This document shows positions 1-5,949 of a stretch of 14,928 bases of DNA, one piece after another. Position numbers and translations under genes: made by a program. Source of the DNA: Deinococcales bacterium (GTDB taxonomy: Bacteria; Deinococcota; Deinococci; Deinococcales; Deinococcaceae); contig JANYFS010000630.1 in NCBI GenBank assembly GCA_025359705.1, forward strand, positions 1 through 14,928, in the 5' to 3' direction. Numbering within the stretch: position 1 is the first letter of the stretch; every line of letters begins with the position of its first letter. Under the pieces are notes generated by a model that saw nothing but the letters and a program-made list of their open reading frames with translations, made no database searches and was not told the DNA's origin.

Positions 1-76
1 GTCATCTCAAAAACGATCCAAATCAAACCATCACTATATCGATGTACCTTTAAACACTTCAGGTATAGTGTAAACC
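1..76 (+). other. Possible 3' end of an upstream plus-strand gene
   Basis: Two plus frames run in from the left edge and stop shortly before a terminator hairpin: one with TAA at 51-53 (last residues TISMYL) and one with TAA at 71-73 (last residues NTSGIV). Either could be the tail of an upstream gene, and the hairpin right after them suggests a transcript ends here. By analogy with related importers, a substrate-binding protein for the ABC gene at 200 could lie here, but too little is visible to recognise any family. Confidence 0.2.
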
Positions 77-105
77 AGAGACTCGAGAGGGTCTCTCTTT
101 TTGTT
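77..105 (+). terminator. Intrinsic terminator of an upstream transcript
   Basis: AGAGAC (77-82) pairs with GTCTCT (91-96) around an 8-nt loop, followed by the T-rich run CTTTTTGTTT. One CTCGAG (82-87) spans the stem-loop junction. The stem is short, so strength is uncertain. It separates whatever lies upstream from the ABC gene. Confidence 0.5.
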
Positions 106-185
106 TCTCCCCTCGAGCGGGATGTGGCTCAGTTTGGTGGAGACTTTATGGATCTCGAGCCAGCCCTTTTGCCCCACTTTCGCGC

Positions 186-191
186 TAGAGT
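186..191 (+). promoter_or_regulatory. Candidate -10 box for a leaderless ABC transporter mRNA
   Basis: TAGAGT fits TANNNT and lies 8 nt before the ATG at 200, so transcription would begin at or next to the start codon. No Shine-Dalgarno sequence is visible before this ATG. Leaderless mRNAs with this layout are common in Deinococcus. No good -35 hexamer is seen 17 bp upstream. Confidence 0.35.
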
Positions 192-199
192 AGAACCCA

Positions 200-1702
200 A
201 TGACCACCTTAGACCGCAGCACACCCGCCATCAGCACCTCCATCGCTCTCGAGGGGGTGAATGTGGAACTGGGCGGAAAGAACATCCTCGAGGATATTTC
301 GCTGAGCATCGAACACGGCGAATTTATTGCCCTGGTGGGGGCTTCGGGTGGTGGAAAAAGTACCTTACTGCGGGTGATTGCGGGTTTGATTCGTCCCAAA
401 TCGGGTCAGGTTAGGGTGGCGGATGCCCCCGCTTTTGTGTTCCAAGATTACCGCCTGCTCCCGTGGCGCACCGCCTTGGGCAATGTCAAACTGCCCCGCC
501 AAATCCAAAAACAACCCCGTGGCCTCGAGCCTGCCGAGGCGCTGAAGCAAACGGGGATGCAAGACTTTGGGGCATTTTACCCCTACCAACTTTCGGGCGG
601 AATGCGGGCGCGGGTGGCGATTGCGCGGGCCTTAGCCCAGTCCAGCGACATCATGCTGATGGATGAACCTTTTGCGGCTTTGGATGCTTTGGTACGCGAG
701 CGCTTCAATGTGGAACTCAAGCACCTGCACGACAAAAGCGGGCGCACCACGGTTTTTGTGACCCACTCTATCCGCGAGGCGGTATTTTTGGCAGACCGCG
801 TGGTGGTGCTGAAAAATGGTCGGCTCGAGGCGGTGGTGGACACGCGGGCCGAGGGCCGCATCACCGCCTACACCGACGGACTCGAGGCCAGATTGCGCGA
901 TCTGCTGGGCCAAGGTGATTCCACTCGATTGCAGGGTGGTACAGTTCGCAAAGCCATACCCTGGGAGCTGTGGGCATCGCTGGCCCTGATTATAGTGGTG
1001 CTGCTGATTTGGCAAGGTGTGGCAGTTCAAATGGCAAACCCTTTTTTGCTGCCCAGCCCGCTCGAGGTGATGACCAGCTTGGTGCAGAATTTTAAAATGC
1101 TTTTTTCCGCCCTGCTCGTCACCCTCGAGACTGCCCTAACAGGTCTATTTTTTGGCACACTCATCGGCATGGTTTTGGGCTATGTATTGGGCCGTTCTGT
1201 CTGGCTCGAGCGGATTTTATCCCCGTTCTTAATCGCCTCCCAAAATACCCCCACGGTAATTTTGGACCCGCTGCTGCTCAATTATCTGGGCTTTACCTTT
1301 TTGCCTGGGGTCATGGTCACCGTGATCATTTGCTTTTATCCGATTTTGGTCTCCACCACGGTGGGCCTGCGCGAAGTGGAACGCGAATACCAAGAGCTGT
1401 TCCGCACCCTCGGAGCCTCGAGTTGGCAACGCCTACAACTCCTCGAGCTACCTGGAGCGCTACCGGTGGTGCTGGGTGGCCTGCGTTTGGGAGTGAATTT
1501 ATCGCTGATTGGCTCGGTGGTTTGGGAATTTGTCAACCCAAATGTGCAAGGGATTGGCCTCGCGGTCACTCAGGCTCAAGTTCACTATCATATGGAAACG
1601 GCATTTGCAGCGGTCTTTTTGCTGATTCTTAGTGGCTGCGCGGGGTACGGATTGCTCACTTGGCTCGAGCGTTTGGCTTTGCGGCACCGAGGGCAGAATT
1701 GA
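200..1702 (+). CDS. ABC transporter ATPase-permease fusion, nitrate/sulfonate/HMP type
   Basis: A 500-aa importer subunit joining two normally separate proteins. Residues about 15-235 are an SsuB/TauB/ThiZ-like ATPase: Walker A GASGGGKST (47-55), Q-loop Gln82, signature LSGGM (131-135), Walker B IMLMDEP (151-157) and switch His189. Residues about 255-500 are an SsuC/ThiX-like inner-membrane permease with some five or six hydrophobic segments and an EAA-type coupling loop (about 397-422, containing RTLGASSWQ). The linker (about 236-254) is short and polar with no stop or frame change. Homologues of these families take up nitrate, taurine, alkanesulfonates or a thiamine pyrimidine precursor; the substrate cannot be told here. 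No substrate-binding protein gene lies in the window. The start has no Shine-Dalgarno but a TAGAGT box just upstream. All ten Leu-Glu pairs are encoded CTC-GAG. ftsH follows after 171 bp with no clear terminator between them. Confidence 0.9.
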   Translation: MTTLDRSTPAISTSIALEGVNVELGGKNILEDISLSIEHGEFIALVGASGGGKSTLLRVIAGLIRPKSGQVRVADAPAFVFQDYRLLPWRTALGNVKLPRQIQKQPRGLEPAEALKQTGMQDFGAFYPYQLSGGMRARVAIARALAQSSDIMLMDEPFAALDALVRERFNVELKHLHDKSGRTTVFVTHSIREAVFLADRVVVLKNGRLEAVVDTRAEGRITAYTDGLEARLRDLLGQGDSTRLQGGTVRKAIPWELWASLALIIVVLLIWQGVAVQMANPFLLPSPLEVMTSLVQNFKMLFSALLVTLETALTGLFFGTLIGMVLGYVLGRSVWLERILSPFLIASQNTPTVILDPLLLNYLGFTFLPGVMVTVIICFYPILVSTTVGLREVEREYQELFRTLGASSWQRLQLLELPGALPVVLGGLRLGVNLSLIGSVVWEFVNPNVQGIGLAVTQAQVHYHMETAFAAVFLLILSGCAGYGLLTWLERLALRHRGQN

Positions 1703-1779
1703 GCAGTTTTTATATTTGGTAAGGAAAAAAACCTCGAGCTACACATCTTTTTCTTACTCTCTTACTCTCAAATCTTTTT

Positions 1780-1811
1780 CTCGCCCTCTCGCCCTCTCGC
1801 ACTCTCGAGCG
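1780..1811. repeat. 8-bp tandem array ending in CTCGAG
   Basis: The units are CTCGCCCT, CTCGCCCT, CTCGCACT and CTCGAGCG. On the minus strand this reads CTC followed by GAGAGTGC, GAGAGGGC, GAGAGGGC and GAG, so every unit begins with GAG, half of the palindrome. It lies in the 171-bp gap between the ABC gene and ftsH, which otherwise holds CT-rich low-complexity sequence, a second CTCGAG at 1733 and a candidate ftsH promoter. The unit GAGAGTGC recurs at 13311-13326. Confidence 0.8.
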
Positions 1812-1861
1812 CAACGACTCCTCTTGTAGTCTTTTTCTCAAATATCCCACCCAAGAAGTCC

Positions 1862-1867
1862 TAAACT
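1862..1867 (+). promoter_or_regulatory. Candidate -10 box for ftsH
   Basis: TAAACT (TANNNT) lies 6 nt before the ATG at 1874, which would put the transcription start at the A of the start codon. A second box, TAGAAT (1868-1873), abuts the ATG and is too close to be useful. There is no convincing Shine-Dalgarno; the nearest purine run, AAGAAG at 1853-1858, is too far. No clear -35 is seen. Read-through from the ABC gene is an alternative. Confidence 0.35.
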
Positions 1868-1873
1868 TAGAAT

Positions 1874-3745
1874 ATGAAATCTCGAGCGTTTAGTATTTGG
1901 TGGTTGGTTTTGGCGGTGATTGCGGCAGGAATCTTTATTTCACTCACGACCAGTCGCCCCACTCAAAACAGCTATAGTTCCACGGTACTTGAGTCCCAAA
2001 TCAAAGCAAAACAGGTGGAGCGGGTAGAACTTGTGCCACAAGGGGCTACCACACTGGTCAAAGTATTCTTGAAAGGTAACGAAAGCTATGAATTGGTGGA
2101 TTATACCGGTGATCCCTTGCTCGATCCCAAAGCATTGGTCGCCAAGAATATCGAGGTTTCCATCGAGCCACGCAGTGGGTTCAACTGGCTTTCGCTGTTG
2201 TTGCCGTTGTCTTCGGTGGTCTTGATTATTTTGCTGCTGGTCTATATGGGCCGAATGCGGGGCAGTGGCAGCGATGGCGGAGCGGGTTCCTTTGCCAAAT
2301 CCAAGGCACACCTGATGGTGGAAGGCAGCATCAAACTGTCTTTTTCCGATGTGGCAGGTTGCGACGAGGCCAAAACCGACCTGGTGGAAGTGGTTGATTT
2401 CCTGCGTAGCCCTGAACGTTTTCACGCCTTGGGCGCACGAATCCCGCACGGAGTCTTGCTGGTCGGCCCTCCAGGTTCGGGTAAAACCTTGCTCGCCAAA
2501 GCGGTTGCTGGCGAAGCCAAAGTTCCTTTTTTCTCGATCAGTGGTTCGGACTTTGTAGAAATGTTTGTGGGTGTGGGGGCTGCAAGGGTTCGGGATCTCT
2601 TCGAGCAAGCCAAGAAAACCGCGCCTTGTATTGTATTTATCGACGAAATAGACGCGGTGGGTCGCCGCCGTGGATTAAATGTGGGCGGCGGCAACGACGA
2701 ACGCGAACAAACCCTCAACCAACTTTTGGTAGAAATGGACGGCTTCGAGTCTAAACACGACATCATTATTTTGGCAGCCACCAACCGACCCGATGTGCTT
2801 GATCCTGCACTGTTGCGCCCAGGGCGTTTTGATCGCCAAGTTACCGTGGATGCGCCCGATGTGCGAGGACGCGAGCAAATTTTGCGAATTCATGCCCGCA
2901 AAAAACCCCTCGAGCCAGAAGTAGACCTCCAAGCGGTAGCCAAACAAACCCCAGGTTTTGTAGGAGCCGACCTCGAGAACCTGTTGAACGAAGCGGCACT
3001 GATGACCGCAAGATCGAAACGCAAAAAGATCTCCATGCGAGACATCTCCGAAGCCGCAGACCGCGTGGTGATGGGGCCAGAGCGCAAGTCTCGAGTGGTC
3101 ACACCCAAAGACCGCAAAGTCACCGCCTATCACGAGGTAGGCCATGCCATTGCCGCCGAATCGCTGCCGCACGCAGACCGCGTTCACAAGCTGACCGTGG
3201 TTCCACGGGGCCGCGCGGCGGGCTACATGATGCCCGTTCCCGAAGACCGGATGCACTACACCGAAAACGTTTTGCTGGACAAGATTGCAGTCTTTTTGGC
3301 GGGTCGCGCTGCCGAGGAAGTGATCTTCAAGGATGTGTCTACGGGGGCTTCCAACGATTTCCAACGGGCCACCCACATTGCCCGCAAAATGGTGACAGAG
3401 TGGGGCATGAGCAAAATTTTGGGCAAAGTGGCTCACTCGAGCGAAAATGAAAACTATTTGGGCGGCGGAACCGAGCGGGGCAGCTACTCCGAAAGCACCG
3501 CCGAACGGATTGATGCCGAGATCAAAAGCATTTTGGACGGTCAATATGCTAGGGTTCTCGCTTTGCTCAGCGACAACGAACACAAGTTGCACTGGATTGT
3601 AGATGAACTGATCACTCGAGAGACGCTAACAGGCGAAGAATTCCGCACCTTGCTTTCTGGAAAACGCCTCGAGCCACTGGATAACGGGATACCCAGAAGT
3701 ACCGATACCGATTTACCAGGAATTGGCGGTTTGTTACCCAGTTGA
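1874..3745 (+). CDS. ftsH: ATP-dependent zinc metalloprotease FtsH
   Basis: Membrane-anchored AAA+ protease that pulls misassembled membrane proteins and some soluble regulators into a hexameric chamber and degrades them. Order: transmembrane helix 1 (about 7-24), extracytoplasmic domain (about 26-103), helix 2 (about 105-125), AAA module and zinc protease. Visible motifs are Walker A GPPGSGKT (198-205), pore loop FVG (231-233), Walker B IVFIDEID (253-260), second region of homology with arginines 315 and 318 (RPGRFDR), zinc site HEVGH (420-424) and the third zinc ligand Asp495 in GASNDFQ. At 623 aa it has the usual length and all catalytic residues, so it should be active. The ATG directly precedes the first membrane helix and no other plausible start lies nearby. 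A strong hairpin follows the stop. About 1 kb of the 5' half (1887-2908) lacks CTCGAG, unusual for this window. Confidence 0.97.
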   Translation: MKSRAFSIWWLVLAVIAAGIFISLTTSRPTQNSYSSTVLESQIKAKQVERVELVPQGATTLVKVFLKGNESYELVDYTGDPLLDPKALVAKNIEVSIEPRSGFNWLSLLLPLSSVVLIILLLVYMGRMRGSGSDGGAGSFAKSKAHLMVEGSIKLSFSDVAGCDEAKTDLVEVVDFLRSPERFHALGARIPHGVLLVGPPGSGKTLLAKAVAGEAKVPFFSISGSDFVEMFVGVGAARVRDLFEQAKKTAPCIVFIDEIDAVGRRRGLNVGGGNDEREQTLNQLLVEMDGFESKHDIIILAATNRPDVLDPALLRPGRFDRQVTVDAPDVRGREQILRIHARKKPLEPEVDLQAVAKQTPGFVGADLENLLNEAALMTARSKRKKISMRDISEAADRVVMGPERKSRVVTPKDRKVTAYHEVGHAIAAESLPHADRVHKLTVVPRGRAAGYMMPVPEDRMHYTENVLLDKIAVFLAGRAAEEVIFKDVSTGASNDFQRATHIARKMVTEWGMSKILGKVAHSSENENYLGGGTERGSYSESTAERIDAEIKSILDGQYARVLALLSDNEHKLHWIVDELITRETLTGEEFRTLLSGKRLEPLDNGIPRSTDTDLPGIGGLLPS

Positions 3746-3762
3746 GTTTTTGCTAAACAAAT

Positions 3763-3799
3763 AAGGGAAAGGCGCGTAAAATGCCTTTCCCTTCATTTT
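3763..3799 (+). terminator. ftsH terminator, probably bidirectional
   Basis: A perfect 11-bp stem, AAGGGAAAGGC (3763-3773) with GCCTTTCCCTT (3783-3793), and a 9-nt loop lie 18 bp after the ftsH stop, followed by CATTTTATGG. On the minus strand the same stem is followed by ATTTGTTTA, so it may also stop the convergent glycosyltransferase transcript. Confidence 0.8.
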
Positions 3800-3800
3800 A

Positions 3801-3842
3801 TGGCTCGAAGATTATGGCTCGAGGATTATGGCTCGAGGGTTA
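3801..3842. repeat. 14-bp tandem repeat, three copies carrying CTCGAG
   Basis: Units TGGCTCGAAGATTA, TGGCTCGAGGATTA and TGGCTCGAGGGTTA follow the ftsH terminator directly. The first unit has CTCGAA where the other two have CTCGAG. It lies between the convergent ends of ftsH and the glycosyltransferase gene. The remaining intergenic sequence to 3934 is AT-rich with one more CTCGAG (3902) and no gene. Confidence 0.9.
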
Positions 3843-3934
3843 TTGAATCACCCAACCAAAAAAGTAATCCAGTTGTTTTGCAAATAATATTCACAACGAT
3901 ACTCGAGACGGATAACAGATTACAGAGATCTACT

Positions 3935-4627
3935 TTACGGTTCTCGAGACTTGGTTTTTTCTTCGTCGCGGCGCAATTTATATCCCAGAATATCGATATA
4001 CATTTTGGAACGGTGCTTAAAACCTTCCCAAAAACCACGTTTTTCTTCTTTCATCACTTGACTCAGGCCGCGCAAGGTTATAAAATTCCAGCGAATTTTG
4101 GTTTTTTTCAAATGGTCGGTGATGGCGGGTTCGGGCCAGCGTTCTTCGGCAAGGCGTGGAACCTCGAGCATCCATTGGCGCTTGCAGGCCCGTTGCCCAC
4201 TGAGATGTGGGGTCACTTTGTTACCAAAGTCGGTCAGAGCGCCGCCCTTTTCAAAAATTCCGATGGTCATGTCTAGTTCGCCGCTCAGTATAGGCTCGAG
4301 CAGTAAGTCCAAATGTTCGCGGCTGAGGCCCAGCAAATCGGCATCTAGGAGCAAGATGTATTCGGCATCGGTGGCCTGCAAGCCCGCAAAAGTGGCAGCA
4401 CCTTTGCCGCCGTTGGGTTGCAAATCCACCACCGTGGCTCCAGTAGCAGTGGCCCGCTCTACGGTGCGGTCTTCGGAGCCATCCGAAACCACCACCACTT
4501 CACATCCCAAAACCTGAACTGCGTGGATCACGGTTTGGATGGTGTCTTCTTCATTGAATGCGGGGATGATCACCGCTAAAGATGGTTTGGTGGGCTTTGG
4601 ATTGCTCGAGCTGAACATTGAAGTCAT
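3935..4627 (-). CDS. Family 2 glycosyltransferase (GT-A fold)
   Basis: A 230-aa protein that should transfer a sugar from a nucleotide-sugar donor; acceptor unknown. Residues about 16-120 match the GT2 nucleotide-binding half: AVIIPAFNEE (18-27), SDGSED (48-53), NGGKGAA (72-78) and the metal-binding DAD (95-97) in LLLDADLLG. SGQRACKR (143-150) fits the acceptor-side motif of soluble GT2 enzymes. No membrane helix is predicted by eye, so it probably works in the cytoplasm, and the basic C-terminus might touch the membrane. Its ATG is one base after the stop of the site-2 protease gene, so the two are almost certainly cotranscribed and translationally coupled. An alternative ATG three codons in (Met4) is possible. 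The partnership with an RseP-type protease gives no clear clue to the acceptor. Confidence 0.88.
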   Translation of the reverse strand: MTSMFSSSNPKPTKPSLAVIIPAFNEEDTIQTVIHAVQVLGCEVVVVSDGSEDRTVERATATGATVVDLQPNGGKGAATFAGLQATDAEYILLLDADLLGLSREHLDLLLEPILSGELDMTIGIFEKGGALTDFGNKVTPHLSGQRACKRQWMLEVPRLAEERWPEPAITDHLKKTKIRWNFITLRGLSQVMKEEKRGFWEGFKHRSKMYIDILGYKLRRDEEKTKSREP

Positions 4628-4628
4628 T

Positions 4629-5744
4629 CTAGCGGAACAACCGAGTCAAGTCACCCAACAGCACCAACAGCATAAATAAGGTCAGGAACGAAAACCCTAC
4701 AAAGGTGACAAGGTTTTCTTGCTCTGGAGCGAAGCTGCGTCCCCTTAAGCGCTCGAGGATTGCCAACAAAATACGCCCGCCGTCCAGCCCGGGAATCGGG
4801 AGCAAATTGAGAATTGCCAAACTTAAATTGATGATGATGGCAAACCACAAAATCCCGCCAAAACCCAAGCTATCAAACATTCTTCCCGCCACTTGGCTCG
4901 AGCCAACAGGCCCCACCACTCCAGAGTTGGGATCCAGTGGAGCGCTAAATACCTTGACCACCGAAGATAAAAAGCCCGTTACCGAGTTGGGAATGGTTTT
5001 GACCGCAAAACTGCTGGCCTCGAGTAAGGCAGCAAACACATTGTCGAACTTTTGTACGGTGATGGTGCGCTGGGGGCCGTATTGCACCCCAAATTTTTTG
5101 CCCGCTTGCGGAACCCAAGAGACGGTGATCTCGAGGGTAGTTTTGGCCCCAGTGTTCCCGCTCGAGCGTTCCACGGTGTAGCGGTGGGTTCCGCCTTTTC
5201 TCAGACTGTCTTGCAAACGCAGGTAGCCTGGCCTTGCCGCGTCATCAACTTGCTCGCTGATCGGTAGCACTTTGCCATCAATCTTGCTGATCACATCATT
5301 ATCGCGGAATCCTGCGGCTTTGGCAGGTATGCCCACCACTTGATAAATTTGAGCTTTGGAGGTGTCCTCGAGGGTAGTTTTTGCGCCTTCGGTAACGTAC
5401 ATTCCGGTTAAAAGTAAAATCGCCAATACAAAGTTGGAAACTGGCCCCGCCAGCAAAATCGCAATTTTCCCTCGAGTGCGAAGTGCGGCAAAACCGTGTT
5501 TGGGTCGCTCGAGCTGACCGCTGCTTTCTTCATTTGCCATGCCGTCAATTTCCACATAGCCGCCCAACGGCAAGGCGCTCAGCCGCCACTCGGTATCTTT
5601 CCAGACTTTGCGGGCCACAATCGGCCCCATGCCCACCGAAAACGCCTTCACCCGCACCCCTTGCAGTTTTGCCAAAGCATAGTGAGCCAGTTCATGCAAA
5701 ATAACCGCTACCAAAATCACTGCCAACCAAATGAGGAATCCCAT
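4629..5744 (-). CDS. rseP: RseP-type site-2 intramembrane zinc metalloprotease
   Basis: A 371-aa polytopic membrane protease of the M50B family, which cuts transmembrane segments such as those of anti-sigma factors and leftover signal peptides. The zinc motif HELAH (17-21) lies in the first membrane helix, the PDZ domain spans about 125-200, and the distal zinc ligand Asp321 is in NLLPIPGLDGG (313-323). GxxxN-type sequence GPVSNF (100-105) starts the second helix, and a last helix occupies about 345-365. Length and motif order are normal. The start has no Shine-Dalgarno but TACAAT ends 6 nt before the ATG, suggesting a leaderless mRNA. It is the first gene of an operon with the glycosyltransferase. 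No sigma or anti-sigma gene is nearby, so its substrate cannot be inferred. The family call is firm; the rseP symbol is by family only. Confidence 0.93.
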   Translation of the reverse strand: MGFLIWLAVILVAVILHELAHYALAKLQGVRVKAFSVGMGPIVARKVWKDTEWRLSALPLGGYVEIDGMANEESSGQLERPKHGFAALRTRGKIAILLAGPVSNFVLAILLLTGMYVTEGAKTTLEDTSKAQIYQVVGIPAKAAGFRDNDVISKIDGKVLPISEQVDDAARPGYLRLQDSLRKGGTHRYTVERSSGNTGAKTTLEITVSWVPQAGKKFGVQYGPQRTITVQKFDNVFAALLEASSFAVKTIPNSVTGFLSSVVKVFSAPLDPNSGVVGPVGSSQVAGRMFDSLGFGGILWFAIIINLSLAILNLLPIPGLDGGRILLAILERLRGRSFAPEQENLVTFVGFSFLTLFMLLVLLGDLTRLFR

Positions 5745-5750
5745 GCGGCT

Positions 5751-5756
5751 ATTGTA
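5751..5756 (-). promoter_or_regulatory. Candidate -10 box for a leaderless site-2 protease mRNA
   Basis: On the minus strand TACAAT is followed by AGCCGC and then ATG, so transcription should begin at the start codon. There is no Shine-Dalgarno. The position 17 bp upstream reads AAAAGA and is not a recognisable -35. Confidence 0.5.
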
Positions 5757-5831
5757 CTGGGTTCAGATGTGTTTCTTTTGTGGGATGGGGTGCTGGGTAT
5801 CGGGAAATCCCTCGAGCCTTTAAAAAATCCC

Positions 5832-5878
5832 CTCGAGTCAACAGGGAGTCAACAGGGAGTCAACAAGCCGCCAACAAG
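5832..5878. repeat. 11-bp tandem array starting inside CTCGAG
   Basis: After CTC come GAGTCAACAGG, GAGTCAACAGG, GAGTCAACAAG and a decayed fourth unit CCGCCAACAAG. The first unit supplies the GAG of the CTCGAG at 5832. The array lies between the glgP terminator and the site-2 protease promoter, with another CTCGAG at 5811. Confidence 0.85.
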
Positions 5879-5882
5879 AACT

Positions 5883-5920
5883 AAAAAATTCCTCCCAAAC
5901 GCTCGAGGGAGGAATTTTTT
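5883..5920 (-). terminator. glgP terminator
   Basis: A 14-bp perfect stem, AAAAAATTCCTCCC (5883-5896) with GGGAGGAATTTTTT (5907-5920), with a 10-nt loop. It has a T run on either strand and lies about 30 bp after the glgP stop. The CTCGAG at 5902-5907 forms the end of the loop and the first base of the stem. Confidence 0.88.
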
Positions 5921-5949
5921 TGGTTGCTACTTTACGCGAGTTTAAGTGT

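Noticed and set aside
1..199. A TPP (thi-box) riboswitch before the ABC gene, as expected if it imports a thiamine precursor
   Set aside because: The conserved CUGAGA and ACCUGA elements are not found in the region.
2675..3592. A long minus-strand frame of 305 codons opposite ftsH
   Set aside because: It is the antisense of a well-conserved ftsH and has no recognisable domain.
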